The notes under the pieces are model-generated. The model ran no database searches, had not been told where the DNA came from, and saw only the letters and a program-made list of their open reading frames with translations. Positions 15,402-23,650 of a stretch of 35,356 nt of DNA are shown one piece after another. Each line of letters starts with the position of its first letter. Position 1 is the first letter of the stretch. The position numbers and the translations under genes are program-made. The stretch comes from Jannaschia marina (GTDB taxonomy: Bacteria; Pseudomonadota; Alphaproteobacteria; Rhodobacterales; Rhodobacteraceae). Location of the stretch: positions 1 through 35,356 of the forward strand of contig NZ_JABVAX010000021.1 of assembly GCF_013404595.1 (NCBI RefSeq), read 5' to 3'.

Positions 15402-16518
15402 AGCCTTCGCGCGCGGCCGCGGCTTCGGCCTTTCTCTGGGCCGCGCGCCGGGCCTTCTTGCGGGCCTGGCGGGCGGCCGTCTTGCTCTTCCAGCCCTGGA
15501 CCATCACGTCGTAGAACAGAAACGACAGCGCCGCGTCCACGGTGACGTCGGACCGGGTCTTGATGCCGCGGGCGTCGAGGATGTGGCGCAGCCGCTCGAT
15601 CTCCTCGGGGCGGGGCCTTTCCATCTCGGCGCGCGCGGCTTCGAGATCCGGCGCGCCCTCGGCGAAATCGTCGGTGAAGTCGATCGCCGCCGCGTCCTTC
15701 AGCCAGTCGAGGTCGGCGACATCCACCGTCTCGCGGGTGAAGAGCGCGCGCGGCAGCCGGTAGCTCGCCCCCGGAAAGACACGGCCCATCAGGTGCACGA
15801 AGGCCTTGCGCGCCTCGAGCGCCTGCCGGCAGCCGGTGGTGACGGGCCCGTGGCGGTTGAAGCGGAACAGAAGCCGCGTGGCGGCGTCGCTCAGGCTCTC
15901 GTTGGTGACCTGCTCGGGCCAGTCGGCCCCCCGGATCCCGGCGATCTCCATCAGATCCTGCACCACCGAGCCGTCGACCAGCGTGTCGCGGTTGAAGTCG
16001 CGCAGGATGACGTTCTCGGGCCCGAAGACCTCGAGGAACTTCTCGAAGCGGTCGCGGTAGCCCGGTTCGGGGATCTTGATCCCGCGGGCGTCGAACTTGA
16101 CGCGCTGCTGGAACTGGGAGCTGGCGAAGGCCACCGGGTCGCGCAGGTAGCCGACCACCGTGATCTCGTCGCAACGGGGCGCGAGGAAGTCCCGGATCGC
16201 GGGAACGTCGTCGGCGGGGATCCGGGAGATGTCCTCGCCCGAGAGAATCAGCGTCTCGCGATCGATCTCCAGCTCCCGCGTCAGGCGGCTGGCATAGACC
16301 TCGGTGCGGCGGTCGATCTCGGCCCGGCCGATGCCGCGCTGGCGGAAGAAGCGCTTCTCGTAGCGGGTGTCCGAGAACATGCTGTAGATCGGGATCGAAT
16401 GGTTTTCCGTTCCGAGGTCGGCGTAGCGGACGCGGCCGTCGTCATAGCCGTTCAGGCTTCTCTGGATCGAGCTGGAGCCCGTCTTGTGCATGCCGATGTG
16501 CAGGATGATGCGTTTCAT
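15400..16518 (-). CDS. Sulfotransferase-like protein
   Basis: A 372-aa cytoplasmic protein whose N-terminus, MKRIILHIGMHKTGSSSIQR (residues 1-20), is the 5'-phosphosulfate-binding loop of PAPS-dependent sulfotransferases. VVGYLRDPVAFASSQFQQ, about 130 residues later, matches the 3'-phosphate-binding R-x-P...S segment. Such proteins in exopolysaccharide regions sulfate sugars. The ATG at 16518 is chosen because the P-loop starts directly after it; the frame is open upstream but that part is AT-rich and non-homologous. The C-terminus is a Lys/Arg/Ala-rich tail. The gene stands alone, convergent with the RTX protease. The acceptor is unknown; glycan sulfation fits a marine host. Confidence 0.75.
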   Translation of the reverse strand: MKRIILHIGMHKTGSSSIQRSLNGYDDGRVRYADLGTENHSIPIYSMFSDTRYEKRFFRQRGIGRAEIDRRTEVYASRLTRELEIDRETLILSGEDISRIPADDVPAIRDFLAPRCDEITVVGYLRDPVAFASSQFQQRVKFDARGIKIPEPGYRDRFEKFLEVFGPENVILRDFNRDTLVDGSVVQDLMEIAGIRGADWPEQVTNESLSDAATRLLFRFNRHGPVTTGCRQALEARKAFVHLMGRVFPGASYRLPRALFTRETVDVADLDWLKDAAAIDFTDDFAEGAPDLEAARAEMERPRPEEIERLRHILDARGIKTRSDVTVDAALSFLFYDVMVQGWKSKTAARQARKKARRAAQRKAEAAAAREG

Positions 16519-16862
16519 GAGACGTCGAGGGAATCTGTGATGGAAATTTGAAGGGGGTCGACGAAACCATTTTACATATATTTTACAATGACTTGGTAAA
16601 TAAAACGCCGTGCCGCGGGACCAGGTCGCGCCGGGCCGCGGTGCTGTCGCCGGAGATGTGGCGGATGCCCGGGCGAAGGAAATATTTTCCGGGCAAATAT
16701 CTGATTTGTTTGTTTTCTGGTTGGGAAACGAAACAGGTTTGCCGCGCAAGGGCGGGCCGTACCGACAATCAGGGAAGATTAGGAGCGTGGCCGGGCGCGT
16801 GCAACCTGTGAGGGGGCGGAAGGGCCGGACGACCGTGGAGGTTACGCCCCGTCACCGGCCTC
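16519..16862 (-). promoter_or_regulatory. AT-rich intergenic region, probable promoter of the sulfotransferase gene
   Basis: No gene is supported in these 344 bp. The stretch 16568-16608 is markedly AT-rich, with TTTTACA twice (16570-16586) and an inverted repeat TTTAC...GTAAA (16582-16600). On the minus strand it gives several TAAAAT/TATATG -10-like hexamers about 55-70 bp before the sulfotransferase start. A second AT-rich patch (16679-16722) precedes GAAACAGGTTT (16730-16740), which resembles half of the boundary repeat. The base composition differs strongly from the flanks and may mark horizontally acquired or regulatory DNA. Confidence 0.4.
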
Positions 16863-16871
16863 CTAGAGGCC
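16857..16871 (-). terminator. Hairpin spanning the MmgE/PrpD stop codon
   Basis: GGCCTC-CTA-GAGGCC is a perfect 6-bp stem with a 3-nt loop that includes the stop codon of the last gene of the rmlA operon. No T-run follows on the minus strand, so its activity as a terminator is uncertain. Confidence 0.3.
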
Positions 16872-18218
16872 CGTGAGCGCCGCGCGGGGATCGTCGCCCG
16901 AGAGCAGGGTTTCGGCCACCGCCCCGGCGCGGGCCGCGTCGAGGCCCGCGAAGATGGCGAGGTCGGTGAACTTCGCGCGCAGGTCGCCCTCGGTCAGCGG
17001 CACTTCGGGCTCGCCGCGCGGCAGGTCGATGCGCGCCGAGAGCCGGCGGCCGTCGTGCAGCGCAAGCGTCACCGCCGCGGGGCGGCGCCCGGGCACGAGC
17101 GCGCTCATCTCCGGATCCTCGCGCACGGTGGTCGCGCGCATCAGGCGCAGCGTCTCCGCGTCGGCGAGCGCGTCCGGGGCGAAGGCATCCATTCCCGACC
17201 GCCCGAGGCTCAGGGCGGCGGCGGCGCAATAGGGGATGCCGAGGCGGGCCGAATAGGGGCCGTCGACCTCGGTGTGGTCGTGCTTGTGCACGGCGAGCCG
17301 GTAGGTCTCGACCTCGATCCCCGTCACGTCGGCGGCGCGCACCCCCTCCGCCGCGCGCAGCCGCAGCACCGCCTCGACGGGCGCGTGGCAGTAGCGGCAG
17401 GAGGCATAGGGCTTGAGATAGACCGTCTCGATGCAGAAGGGCGCCGCGACCGTCAGCGCGCCGGGGGCCGCGGGGGTGCCGCGCAGCATCGCCATCAGCC
17501 CGTGGGGCCCGTCGAGGATGCCCGCGGGACCGGGAAAGCCCGCGTCCGCCGTCAGCGCCGCGGCGAGGCCGGTGAGCGCGGGCTGCCCGGCGTTGTAGGG
17601 TTTCAATTCGGAGCCGGCGGAGAAGGCCTTCACCATCCCCGAGGCCGAGGTGCAGGCCGCCGCGAGCGCCGCGTTCAGGCCCGCGCGGTCGAAACCGAGG
17701 GCGACGCCCGTGCCCACGGCCGCGCCGATCACCCCGAAGACGCCCGATCCGTGCCAGCCGTTCAGCTTGGCCTCGGGCTGGCAGGCGATGGCCACGCGCA
17801 GCGCCGCCTCGTAGCCGGTGACGATGCCGGCGAGGAAGCGGTCGGGCGTCATCCGGGGGTCGTGCGCCACGGCGAGGAGCGCGGCGATGAGCGGCCCGCC
17901 CGCGTGGGTGATGCCGGAGCGGTGGCCGTCGTCGAGTTCGACCACGTGGGAGTGCATCCCGTTCACGAGCGCGGCCGTGAGCGGCGTGGTGCTGCGCCCG
18001 GTGCCCGGCACCGGGGCGGGGCCCGCGCCGCCCTGCGCGAGGAGCGGCGCGATGCGGTCGCGTTCGCTCGCCGCGCCGGCGAGGACGCAGCCCAGCCAGT
18101 CGAGGAGCCGCAGCCGCGCCGTGGCGGCGAGCGCGGGCGTCATCCCCCGGGCGAGCGCCTCGATCCCGTCGAGGAGCCGGGCGGTCTCCGCCCCCTCGGC
18201 GGGCCCCGGGCCGGTCAC
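16863..18218 (-). CDS. MmgE/PrpD family protein (2-methylcitrate dehydratase / iminodisuccinate epimerase superfamily)
   Basis: A 451-aa protein with full-length MmgE/PrpD similarity: RLRLLDWLGCVLAGA near the N-terminus, NGMHSHVVELDDGHRSGITH (including the DD...H segment), GYEAALRVAIACQPEAKLNG, and WHGSGVFGVIGAAVGTG. YASCRYCHAPVEAVLRLR and PYSARLGIPYCAAAAL follow. The family includes methylcitrate and aconitate-type dehydratases and epimerases of aminopolycarboxylates. No propionate genes (prpB, prpC) are nearby, so methylcitrate metabolism is unlikely. The start is a GTG whose TG is shared with the TGA stop of the upstream CitE-like gene (4-bp overlap), implying translational coupling. Its position in an rmlA-aminotransferase operon suggests a role in building a polycarboxylate used on a sugar; the reaction is unknown. 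Confidence 0.82.
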   Translation of the reverse strand: MTGPGPAEGAETARLLDGIEALARGMTPALAATARLRLLDWLGCVLAGAASERDRIAPLLAQGGAGPAPVPGTGRSTTPLTAALVNGMHSHVVELDDGHRSGITHAGGPLIAALLAVAHDPRMTPDRFLAGIVTGYEAALRVAIACQPEAKLNGWHGSGVFGVIGAAVGTGVALGFDRAGLNAALAAACTSASGMVKAFSAGSELKPYNAGQPALTGLAAALTADAGFPGPAGILDGPHGLMAMLRGTPAAPGALTVAAPFCIETVYLKPYASCRYCHAPVEAVLRLRAAEGVRAADVTGIEVETYRLAVHKHDHTEVDGPYSARLGIPYCAAAALSLGRSGMDAFAPDALADAETLRLMRATTVREDPEMSALVPGRRPAAVTLALHDGRRLSARIDLPRGEPEVPLTEGDLRAKFTDLAIFAGLDAARAGAVAETLLSGDDPRAALTGL

Positions 18219-19357
18219 TGCTGGAAGAGCCGCAGGAGCGCGCGCTCGTCCTCGACCACGCCGTAGGCGTCGGCGAGGAGGGAGATGCGGCGCGCCCAGC
18301 TGCGGTGGGGGTTGATCTCGTTCATCTTGTTCGACTTCGACGACTTGATGACCCCGCCCGAGGTGTCGAGGATCTGGCGCGCGTCCTCGTATTCCTCGCG
18401 CGTGACGGCCTGCATCGCGTTGACGTAGCGCAGGTGCGAGGGGTGGATCACGGTCTTGCCGGTGAAGCCGTTGGCCTTGTCGAGCACGACCTCGCGCAGG
18501 AGCCCGTCGATCGCGTCGTTCAGGATCGGCGTGTTGGTGCGCAGGCTGCGGTGCAGGTCGATCTGCATCACCTTCTCGAGGTCGTCGCGCTTGTAGGCCA
18601 GGAAGTATTCCCAGACCGGGGCGGAGACGACGTGGTCCTCCTCGGCGCGGCCGAAGAAGTTGAGGATGTCGGCGAGCGCGTCGCGCACCGGCAGGATGTC
18701 GTAGATCGACGAGCCGATCCCCCGGCGCACCCCGAAGAAGGACGAGAAGTCGGTGCCCCCCACCCGGATGTTGAGGATGTAGCGGCGGTAGTCGCGCGCC
18801 ACCTGCATGAGCCGGTCGAGCTCGGCGCGGCGGGTCTCGGCGAAGGCGATCGAGCGGCCCTCGAGGATGGGCATCCCGTAGAGCGTGGTCTCGAAACGCT
18901 CGTTCAGCCCGGCGAGCAGGTCGAGATACTCGTGGGCGTTGTCGGAGTAGAACTTCGGGAAGACGAAGCCCGAGAGCACGTGGGCGAGCGGCGGCGTGAG
19001 CCGGTCGGCGAAGCTGCGGAACTGGTCCATCGAGCGCACGCGCAGGAAGATCAGCGGCACGTCCGCCTCGGCCAGCGCCCCGGCCCCGACCTGCCCGGCG
19101 AGCCAGCCGAGCTGTTCGATCACGTTGTCTTCCCCGGCGGAGAGATCCTCGGGGCGGATGGCGTCCTCGAAGCACATCACCATCGAGAGCACGTCGGTCA
19201 GCTCCCCGGCGACGATCTTGTCCATCACCGCGCGGGTCGAGGGCATGTAGAGCGTGCCGCCGAGGCAGTAGCGCAGCAGGTCGCGGTCGGACTGGCGGCT
19301 GAAGGGTTGCGGTTCGCGGAAGAAGAGATCCGCGTCCTGGGTCGTGTTGTGTCGCAT
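18215..19357 (-). CDS. CitE/HpcH-like C-C bond lyase family protein
   Basis: A 380-aa TIM-barrel protein related to citrate lyase beta subunits and malyl-CoA lyases. Landmarks are GGTLYMPSTR at residues 33-42, MVMCFEDAIRPED (acidic metal-site region), IFLRVRSMDQF (substrate Arg), GFVFPKFYSDNA, LYGMPILEGRS and GKTVIHPSHLRYVNA. The pattern is closest to the C-C bond lyase family (PF15617), best known from tellurium-resistance-associated biosynthetic operons, rather than from central CoA-ester lyases. It would make or break a carbon-carbon bond of a hydroxy-acid thioester or related acid. It follows the aminotransferase by 16 bp and overlaps the MmgE/PrpD gene. No acyl-carrier partner is visible in the window. 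Confidence 0.75.
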   Translation of the reverse strand: MRHNTTQDADLFFREPQPFSRQSDRDLLRYCLGGTLYMPSTRAVMDKIVAGELTDVLSMVMCFEDAIRPEDLSAGEDNVIEQLGWLAGQVGAGALAEADVPLIFLRVRSMDQFRSFADRLTPPLAHVLSGFVFPKFYSDNAHEYLDLLAGLNERFETTLYGMPILEGRSIAFAETRRAELDRLMQVARDYRRYILNIRVGGTDFSSFFGVRRGIGSSIYDILPVRDALADILNFFGRAEEDHVVSAPVWEYFLAYKRDDLEKVMQIDLHRSLRTNTPILNDAIDGLLREVVLDKANGFTGKTVIHPSHLRYVNAMQAVTREEYEDARQILDTSGGVIKSSKSNKMNEINPHRSWARRISLLADAYGVVEDERALLRLFQQ

Positions 19358-19373
19358 CGTGTCGTCTTCGGGG

Positions 19374-20516
19374 TCAGGCGGTGGCCGCCAGGGGGCGGCC
19401 GCCGCGGAGGGGCGCGCGCAGGGCGTCGACGATGCGGGCGATGTCGTCGTCGGTCATCGAGGGGAAGATCGGCAGGCACATCACCCGCTGCGACATCTCG
19501 CTGGCCACCGGCAGGTTCGCCGGGGCCGCCGAGGGCAGGTCCGAATACATCGGCAGCGTCGTCAGCAGCGGATAGAAGTAGCGCCGGGTCAGGATGTTGA
19601 CCTCGCGCAGGTGATCGTAGAGCCCGTCGCGCGTCAGCGGATAGGCATCGTTCACCACGATCGGGAAATAGGCCCAGTTGGAGCGCGTCTGGTTCGGCTT
19701 CGGCACCGGGTCGAGGCCGGGCACGTCGGCGAGGGCCGCGCGGTAGGCGGCGTCGATCTCGCCGCGCCGGGCGAGGCAGGCGTCGATATGGCCGAGCTGC
19801 GCGAGGCCCATGGCGGCGTGGATCTCGCTCATCTTGCCGTTGCAGCCGGCGACCTTGATCGTCAGCTCGTCGACGATGCCGAAGTTCTTCAGCTCGTCGA
19901 TATGGTGCTTCATGGCCGCGTCGCGGCAGATGACGGCCCCGCCCTCGAAGGTGTTGAAGACCTTTGTCGCATGGAGCGAGAGCGTCGAGAGATCGCCGCG
20001 CGCGAGGATCGAGCCCTCCTCGTTGTGCACGCCGAAGGCATGGGCGGCGTCGTAGACCACCTTGAGCCCGTGGCGGTCGGCGATGTCGCGGATCGCGGCC
20101 ATGTCGCAGGGGTTGCCGTAGCAGTGGACGGGCAGGATCGCGGTGGTGCGCGGGGTGATCGCCGCCTCGATCTTCGCGGGATCGAGGTTGAGCGTCACCG
20201 GGTCGATGTCGACGAAGACCGGGGTGTTCTTGTTCCAGATCAGCGCGTTCGTCGTGGCCACGAAGGAGAAGGGCGTGGTGATGACCTCGCCCTCGAGGTC
20301 GAGCGCCTGCAGCGCGGTGATGAGCGCGATGGTGCCGTTGTTGAAGAGCGCGAGATGCTCGACGCCGAGATAGGCGGCGAGATCGGCCTCGAGCCGCTGG
20401 TGCAGCGGGCCGCCGTTCGTCAGGAAGCGGTTCTCCCAGATCTCCTCGACGTAGGGGATGAACTCCTCGAGCGGGGGCAGGAAGGGCTGGGTGACGTGGA
20501 TCTTGTGGTCGCTCAT
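19374..20516 (-). CDS. DegT/DnrJ/EryC1/StrS family sugar aminotransferase
   Basis: A 380-aa PLP enzyme. [15 protein letters not shown] (about 58-72) binds the cofactor phosphate, DAAHAFG (156-162) holds the PLP-pairing Asp156, and [13 protein letters not shown] contains the Schiff-base Lys185. Such enzymes aminate a keto-sugar nucleotide. With RmlA in the same operon (4-bp ATGA overlap) and RmlB in the window, the likely substrate is dTDP-4-keto-6-deoxyglucose, giving a dTDP-4-amino-4,6-dideoxyhexose as in VioA or FdtB-type pathways. No N-acetyltransferase or 3,4-ketoisomerase gene is seen, so C4 rather than C3 amination is more likely. A non-standard N-acyl group made by the neighbouring genes is plausible. 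Family certain, substrate inferred. Confidence 0.88.
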   Translation of the reverse strand: MSDHKIHVTQPFLPPLEEFIPYVEEIWENRFLTNGGPLHQRLEADLAAYLGVEHLALFNNGTIALITALQALDLEGEVITTPFSFVATTNALIWNKNTPVFVDIDPVTLNLDPAKIEAAITPRTTAILPVHCYGNPCDMAAIRDIADRHGLKVVYDAAHAFGVHNEEGSILARGDLSTLSLHATKVFNTFEGGAVICRDAAMKHHIDELKNFGIVDELTIKVAGCNGKMSEIHAAMGLAQLGHIDACLARRGEIDAAYRAALADVPGLDPVPKPNQTRSNWAYFPIVVNDAYPLTRDGLYDHLREVNILTRRYFYPLLTTLPMYSDLPSAAPANLPVASEMSQRVMCLPIFPSMTDDDIARIVDALRAPLRGGRPLAATA

Positions 20517-21406
20517 TGCGCATCCTCCCGGGCGAGGCTCTTGAGATAGGTTCCGTAGCCGGTCTTGCCCAGCAGCTCGGCCTGCCGCAGGAGCGCGTCG
20601 CTGTCGATCCAGCCCTTGCCGTAGGCGATTTCCTCGAGACAGGCGATCTTGTAGCCCTGCCGCGCCTCGACGGTCGAGACGAAGGAGGAGGCATCGAGGA
20701 GCGACTGGTGCGTGCCGGTGTCGAGCCAGGCGAAGCCGCGCCCCAGAAGCTGCACGTAGAGCTCGCCGCCCTCGAGGTAGGCGCGGTTGACGTCGGTGAT
20801 CTCCAGCTCGCCGCGGTCCGAGGGCTTCACGTCGCGGGCGATCTCCACCACCCGGTTGTCGTAGAAGTAGAGCCCGGTGACGGCATAGGAGCTCTTGGGC
20901 GTCTCCGGCTTCTCCTCGACCGAGAGGACGCGGCGGTTGGCGTCGAACTCGACCACGCCGAACCGCTCGGGGTCGTGGACCTGATAGGCGAAGACGGTGG
21001 CGCCGCGGGCGCGCGCCGAGGCCTGCAGCAGGAGCTGGCTGAAGCCCGGGCCGTAGAAGATGTTGTCGCCGAGCACGAGGCAGACGGGGTCGTCGCCGAT
21101 GAACTCCTCGCCGATCAGGAAGGCCTGGGCCAGGCCGTCGGGGCTCGGCTGCTCGGCGTATTGCAGGCGGATGCCGAACTGCGACCCGTCGCCCAGGAGG
21201 CGGCGGTACTGGTCGATGTCGTCGGGGGTGGAGATGAGCAGGATGTCCTGGATCCCGCTGAGCATCAGCACGCTGAGCGGATGGTAGATCATCGGCTTGT
21301 CGTGGATCGGCAGGAGCTGCTTCGAGACCGCCCGGGTGACCGGATAGAGCCGGGTCCCCGATCCTCCGGCCAGGACGATTCCCTTGCGCCGCGTGCTCTG
21401 GCTCAT
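20513..21406 (-). CDS. rmlA: Glucose-1-phosphate thymidylyltransferase
   Basis: A 297-aa nucleotidyltransferase that makes dTDP-glucose from glucose-1-phosphate and d[19 protein letters not shown] at about residues 9-24, [53 protein letters not shown] and [16 protein letters not shown] are RmlA hallmarks. Two ATGs compete: 21412 and 21406. The GAGGAG site leaves only about 2 nt before the former and 8 nt before the latter, so 21406 is chosen. It heads the four-gene minus-strand operon (rmlA, aminotransferase, CitE-like, MmgE/PrpD), and is the only rmlA here. The rmlDCB operon 13 kb away therefore depends on it or on a chromosomal copy. Confidence 0.95.
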   Translation of the reverse strand: MSQSTRRKGIVLAGGSGTRLYPVTRAVSKQLLPIHDKPMIYHPLSVLMLSGIQDILLISTPDDIDQYRRLLGDGSQFGIRLQYAEQPSPDGLAQAFLIGEEFIGDDPVCLVLGDNIFYGPGFSQLLLQASARARGATVFAYQVHDPERFGVVEFDANRRVLSVEEKPETPKSSYAVTGLYFYDNRVVEIARDVKPSDRGELEITDVNRAYLEGGELYVQLLGRGFAWLDTGTHQSLLDASSFVSTVEARQGYKIACLEEIAYGKGWIDSDALLRQAELLGKTGYGTYLKSLAREDAQ

Positions 21407-21663
21407 GGCCATGTCTCCTCGTTCAATCGCCCCCTTGCCGCACCGGCGGGGCCAAATCTTCAAATAACGTTCGAAACCAAAATGGTGCCTTTCGGCAGGG
21501 GTCTCATAGTCGCGGGGCCGTCCGAGCGCCACGCGAAAATCCGAACAGGCGGAGACCCGCGGGTCGCGTTGACCTCCCGTTTCCCCGCTCATAATGTCCC
21601 CCGGGCTTCCCCCGGGGGGGCCGTCCGCCCGGTTCGGCGGCAATTTCTTGATTAGAGACGATT
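21407..21663. promoter_or_regulatory. Divergent promoter region between the two sugar/acid operons
   Basis: These 257 bp separate the rmlA operon (minus) from the U32-like operon (plus). An AT-richer segment at about 21450-21490 is the only promoter-like stretch for rmlA. On the plus side a very stable hairpin (21598-21618: CCCCCGGG, 5-nt loop, CCCGGGGG) stands in the presumed leader about 45 bp before the ATG. A shared regulator acting on both operons is suggested by the divergence but no operator was identified. Confidence 0.45.
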
Positions 21664-22554
21664 ATGCAGAAGACACGCGATTTCCTCGACAGCCTCGGCC
21701 TGCCTGCGGGCGACCGATACGACCTGCCCACCTCCGAGAAGCGCTTCGAGGACGGGGCCCAGTACCGCTTCGAGGTGCCCGGCATCCAGGGGCCCGGGGC
21801 GATGCGCGCGCTCCTGGCGGCGGTGGACGAGACCGGCGTGCCGATCCACCGCATCACCCAGACCAAGGGCGTGATGACCCTCCTCGACGCGGAGATCGAG
21901 CAGATGGTCGAGATGGTGCGCCCGCGCGGCATCGAACTCGTGCTCTCGATCGGGCCGCGGGCCACGACCGACACCTCGGCCTCGGTCAACACCTCCGAGG
22001 GCAGCCGCATGGGCTACCGCCTGCGCGGGCAGGAGCAGGTCGTGCGCGCCGTCGAGGAGATCCGCCGCGGCCTCGCGCTCGGCGTGACCTCCTTCATGGT
22101 CTACGACGAGGGGGCGCTCTGGCTGCTGGGCAAGATGCGCGCCGCCGGCGAGATCCCGGCGGAGGTGCGCTTCAAGGTCTCGGCCCACACCGGCCACGGC
22201 AACCCCTGCGCGGCGCGGATGCTCACCGAGATCGGCGCCGACAGCTTCAACCCGATCCGCGACATCCAGCTGCAGATGCTCGCCGCGATCCGCCAGGCGG
22301 TCGACGTGCCGCTCGACGTGCACACCGAGAACCCGGCCTCCTCGGGCGGCTTCATCCGCCACTACGAGGTGCCCGAGATGGTGCGCGTCGCCGCCCCCAT
22401 CTACCTCAAGACCGGCGGCTCGGTCGCCAAGTCCCACAGCTGGGACACCACCGATGCCGATGCGGTCAAGCGGATGAAGCAGGTGCAGCTCGTCAAGCGG
22501 ATGCTCGACGCCTACGCCCCCGACGCCGTGACCCACCCGCCCGCCCGGGGCTGA
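21664..22554 (+). CDS. TIM-barrel-like protein resembling U32-peptidase-annotated proteins
   Basis: A 296-aa protein. The body alternates short beta strands and helices, e.g. IELVLSIGPRATTDTSAS, ALGVTSFMVYDEGALWLLGK, VRFKVSAHTGHGNPCAARML, IGADSFNPIRDIQLQMLAAI, VPLDVHTENPASSGGFIRHY and VRVAAPIYLKTGG, as in a TIM barrel. Similar proteins of about 300 aa are often labelled U32 peptidase in databases, but no protease evidence is visible, and the conserved His, Asp and Glu residues at strand ends look like a metal- or acid-binding site. It is the first gene of a five-gene operon with Ldh, ATP-grasp, lyase and cyclase genes. Its role as an aldolase- or epimerase-like enzyme is a guess from fold and context. 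The ribosome site is weak. Confidence 0.55.
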   Translation: MQKTRDFLDSLGLPAGDRYDLPTSEKRFEDGAQYRFEVPGIQGPGAMRALLAAVDETGVPIHRITQTKGVMTLLDAEIEQMVEMVRPRGIELVLSIGPRATTDTSASVNTSEGSRMGYRLRGQEQVVRAVEEIRRGLALGVTSFMVYDEGALWLLGKMRAAGEIPAEVRFKVSAHTGHGNPCAARMLTEIGADSFNPIRDIQLQMLAAIRQAVDVPLDVHTENPASSGGFIRHYEVPEMVRVAAPIYLKTGGSVAKSHSWDTTDADAVKRMKQVQLVKRMLDAYAPDAVTHPPARG

Positions 22555-22558
22555 GGCC

Positions 22559-23596
22559 ATGCCCGACATCTCCCTCGGCGAACTCGACCGGTTCGCCCGC
22601 GCCGTCCTCGTGGCCCGGGGCGTGCCCGCGGCCGATGCCGCCCTCGTGGCGGAGTCGATCACCTACGCCCATGCCCACGGCAAGGGCACCCACGGCGCCC
22701 CCCGCCTGCCGATCTACGTCGACCGGATCGAGAAGGGCCTGATGCAGGCCGAGACGCCGCTGACCGAACTGTCGGCGGCCCCGGCGCTGGCGCTCCTCGA
22801 CGCGGGCGACGGCTTCGGCCAGGTCGCCGGCATCCGCGGTATGGACCGGGCCGTCGACATGGCGCGCACCGCGGGCGTCGGCCTCGTGGGCATCCGCCAC
22901 AGCCACAACTTCGGCACCGCCGCCTTCATCGCCCATCGCGCGGTCGCGGCGGGCATGGCGGCCATGGTGCTGGCCAACGCCGCCCCCGCGATCGCCCCCA
23001 CGGGCGGGCAGCGGGCGGTCTTCGGCACCAATCCGATCGCCTTCGGCTTCCCGGCGCCCGCGGGGCATCCGCCGGTGATCCTCGACATGGCCACGTCGCA
23101 GGCCGCGCGCGGCAAGATCCGCCTCGCCGCCACCAACGGCGAGGCGATTCCCGAGGGCTGGGCCCTCGACGCCGAGGGCCGGCCGACGACCGATCCGGTC
23201 GCCGCCCTCGCCGGGTCGATGCTGCCGGTGGGCGGGGCCAAGGGCTACGGGCTGTCGCTCGTCGTCGACGTGATGGCGGGGCTGATGACGCGCTCGGCCA
23301 GCGGGGGGCGCGCGCGCAACCTCAACACGCCCGACGGGCCCTCGCGCTCGGGGCACATGCTCCTGGCGATCGACATCGAGCGCCTCCTGCCAAGGGCCGA
23401 TTACGACGCGGCCTTCGCCGAGCTCATCGCCGCGACCCGGGCCGCGGGGCCCGAGGGCGGTGTCTTCCTGCCCGGGGAGCGCGGCGCGGGCCACATGGCG
23501 GGGCGGGATGGCAAGGTTCCGCTCTCGGCGGCGGTCCTGGCGAAGCTCGACGCGCTCGCGGCGGCGACCGGCGTTGCATCGCCGGCGCATGATTGA
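22559..23596 (+). CDS. Ldh-family (malate/L-lactate/ureidoglycolate-type) NAD(P)-dependent dehydrogenase
   Basis: A 345-aa member of the Ldh2/MDG family (PF02615), distinct from Rossmann lactate dehydrogenases. Landmarks are AHAHGKGTHGAPRLPIYVDR (family signature HGxxxHGxxRLPxY), IRHSHNFGTAAFIAHRA, FGTNPIAFGFPAP, ILDMATSQAARGKIRLAATN and GGAKGYGLSLVVDVMAGL. Members oxidise or reduce 2-hydroxy acids, or reduce cyclic imines such as delta1-piperideine-2-carboxylate. It starts 4 bp after the U32-like gene. In this operon it most likely interconverts a hydroxy- or amino-acid and its keto or imino form. The exact substrate cannot be told. Confidence 0.85.
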   Translation: MPDISLGELDRFARAVLVARGVPAADAALVAESITYAHAHGKGTHGAPRLPIYVDRIEKGLMQAETPLTELSAAPALALLDAGDGFGQVAGIRGMDRAVDMARTAGVGLVGIRHSHNFGTAAFIAHRAVAAGMAAMVLANAAPAIAPTGGQRAVFGTNPIAFGFPAPAGHPPVILDMATSQAARGKIRLAATNGEAIPEGWALDAEGRPTTDPVAALAGSMLPVGGAKGYGLSLVVDVMAGLMTRSASGGRARNLNTPDGPSRSGHMLLAIDIERLLPRADYDAAFAELIAATRAAGPEGGVFLPGERGAGHMAGRDGKVPLSAAVLAKLDALAAATGVASPAHD

Positions 23597-23650
23597 CATG
23601 GAGAGGCCGGGGAAGGACCGGTCGGATGCGATGAAGGACGGGCATCAGAA

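Noticed and set aside
16863..18218. Propionate (methylcitrate) degradation gene prpD
   Set aside because: No prpB, prpC, prpE or acn genes are nearby; it is the last gene of an rmlA-led operon.
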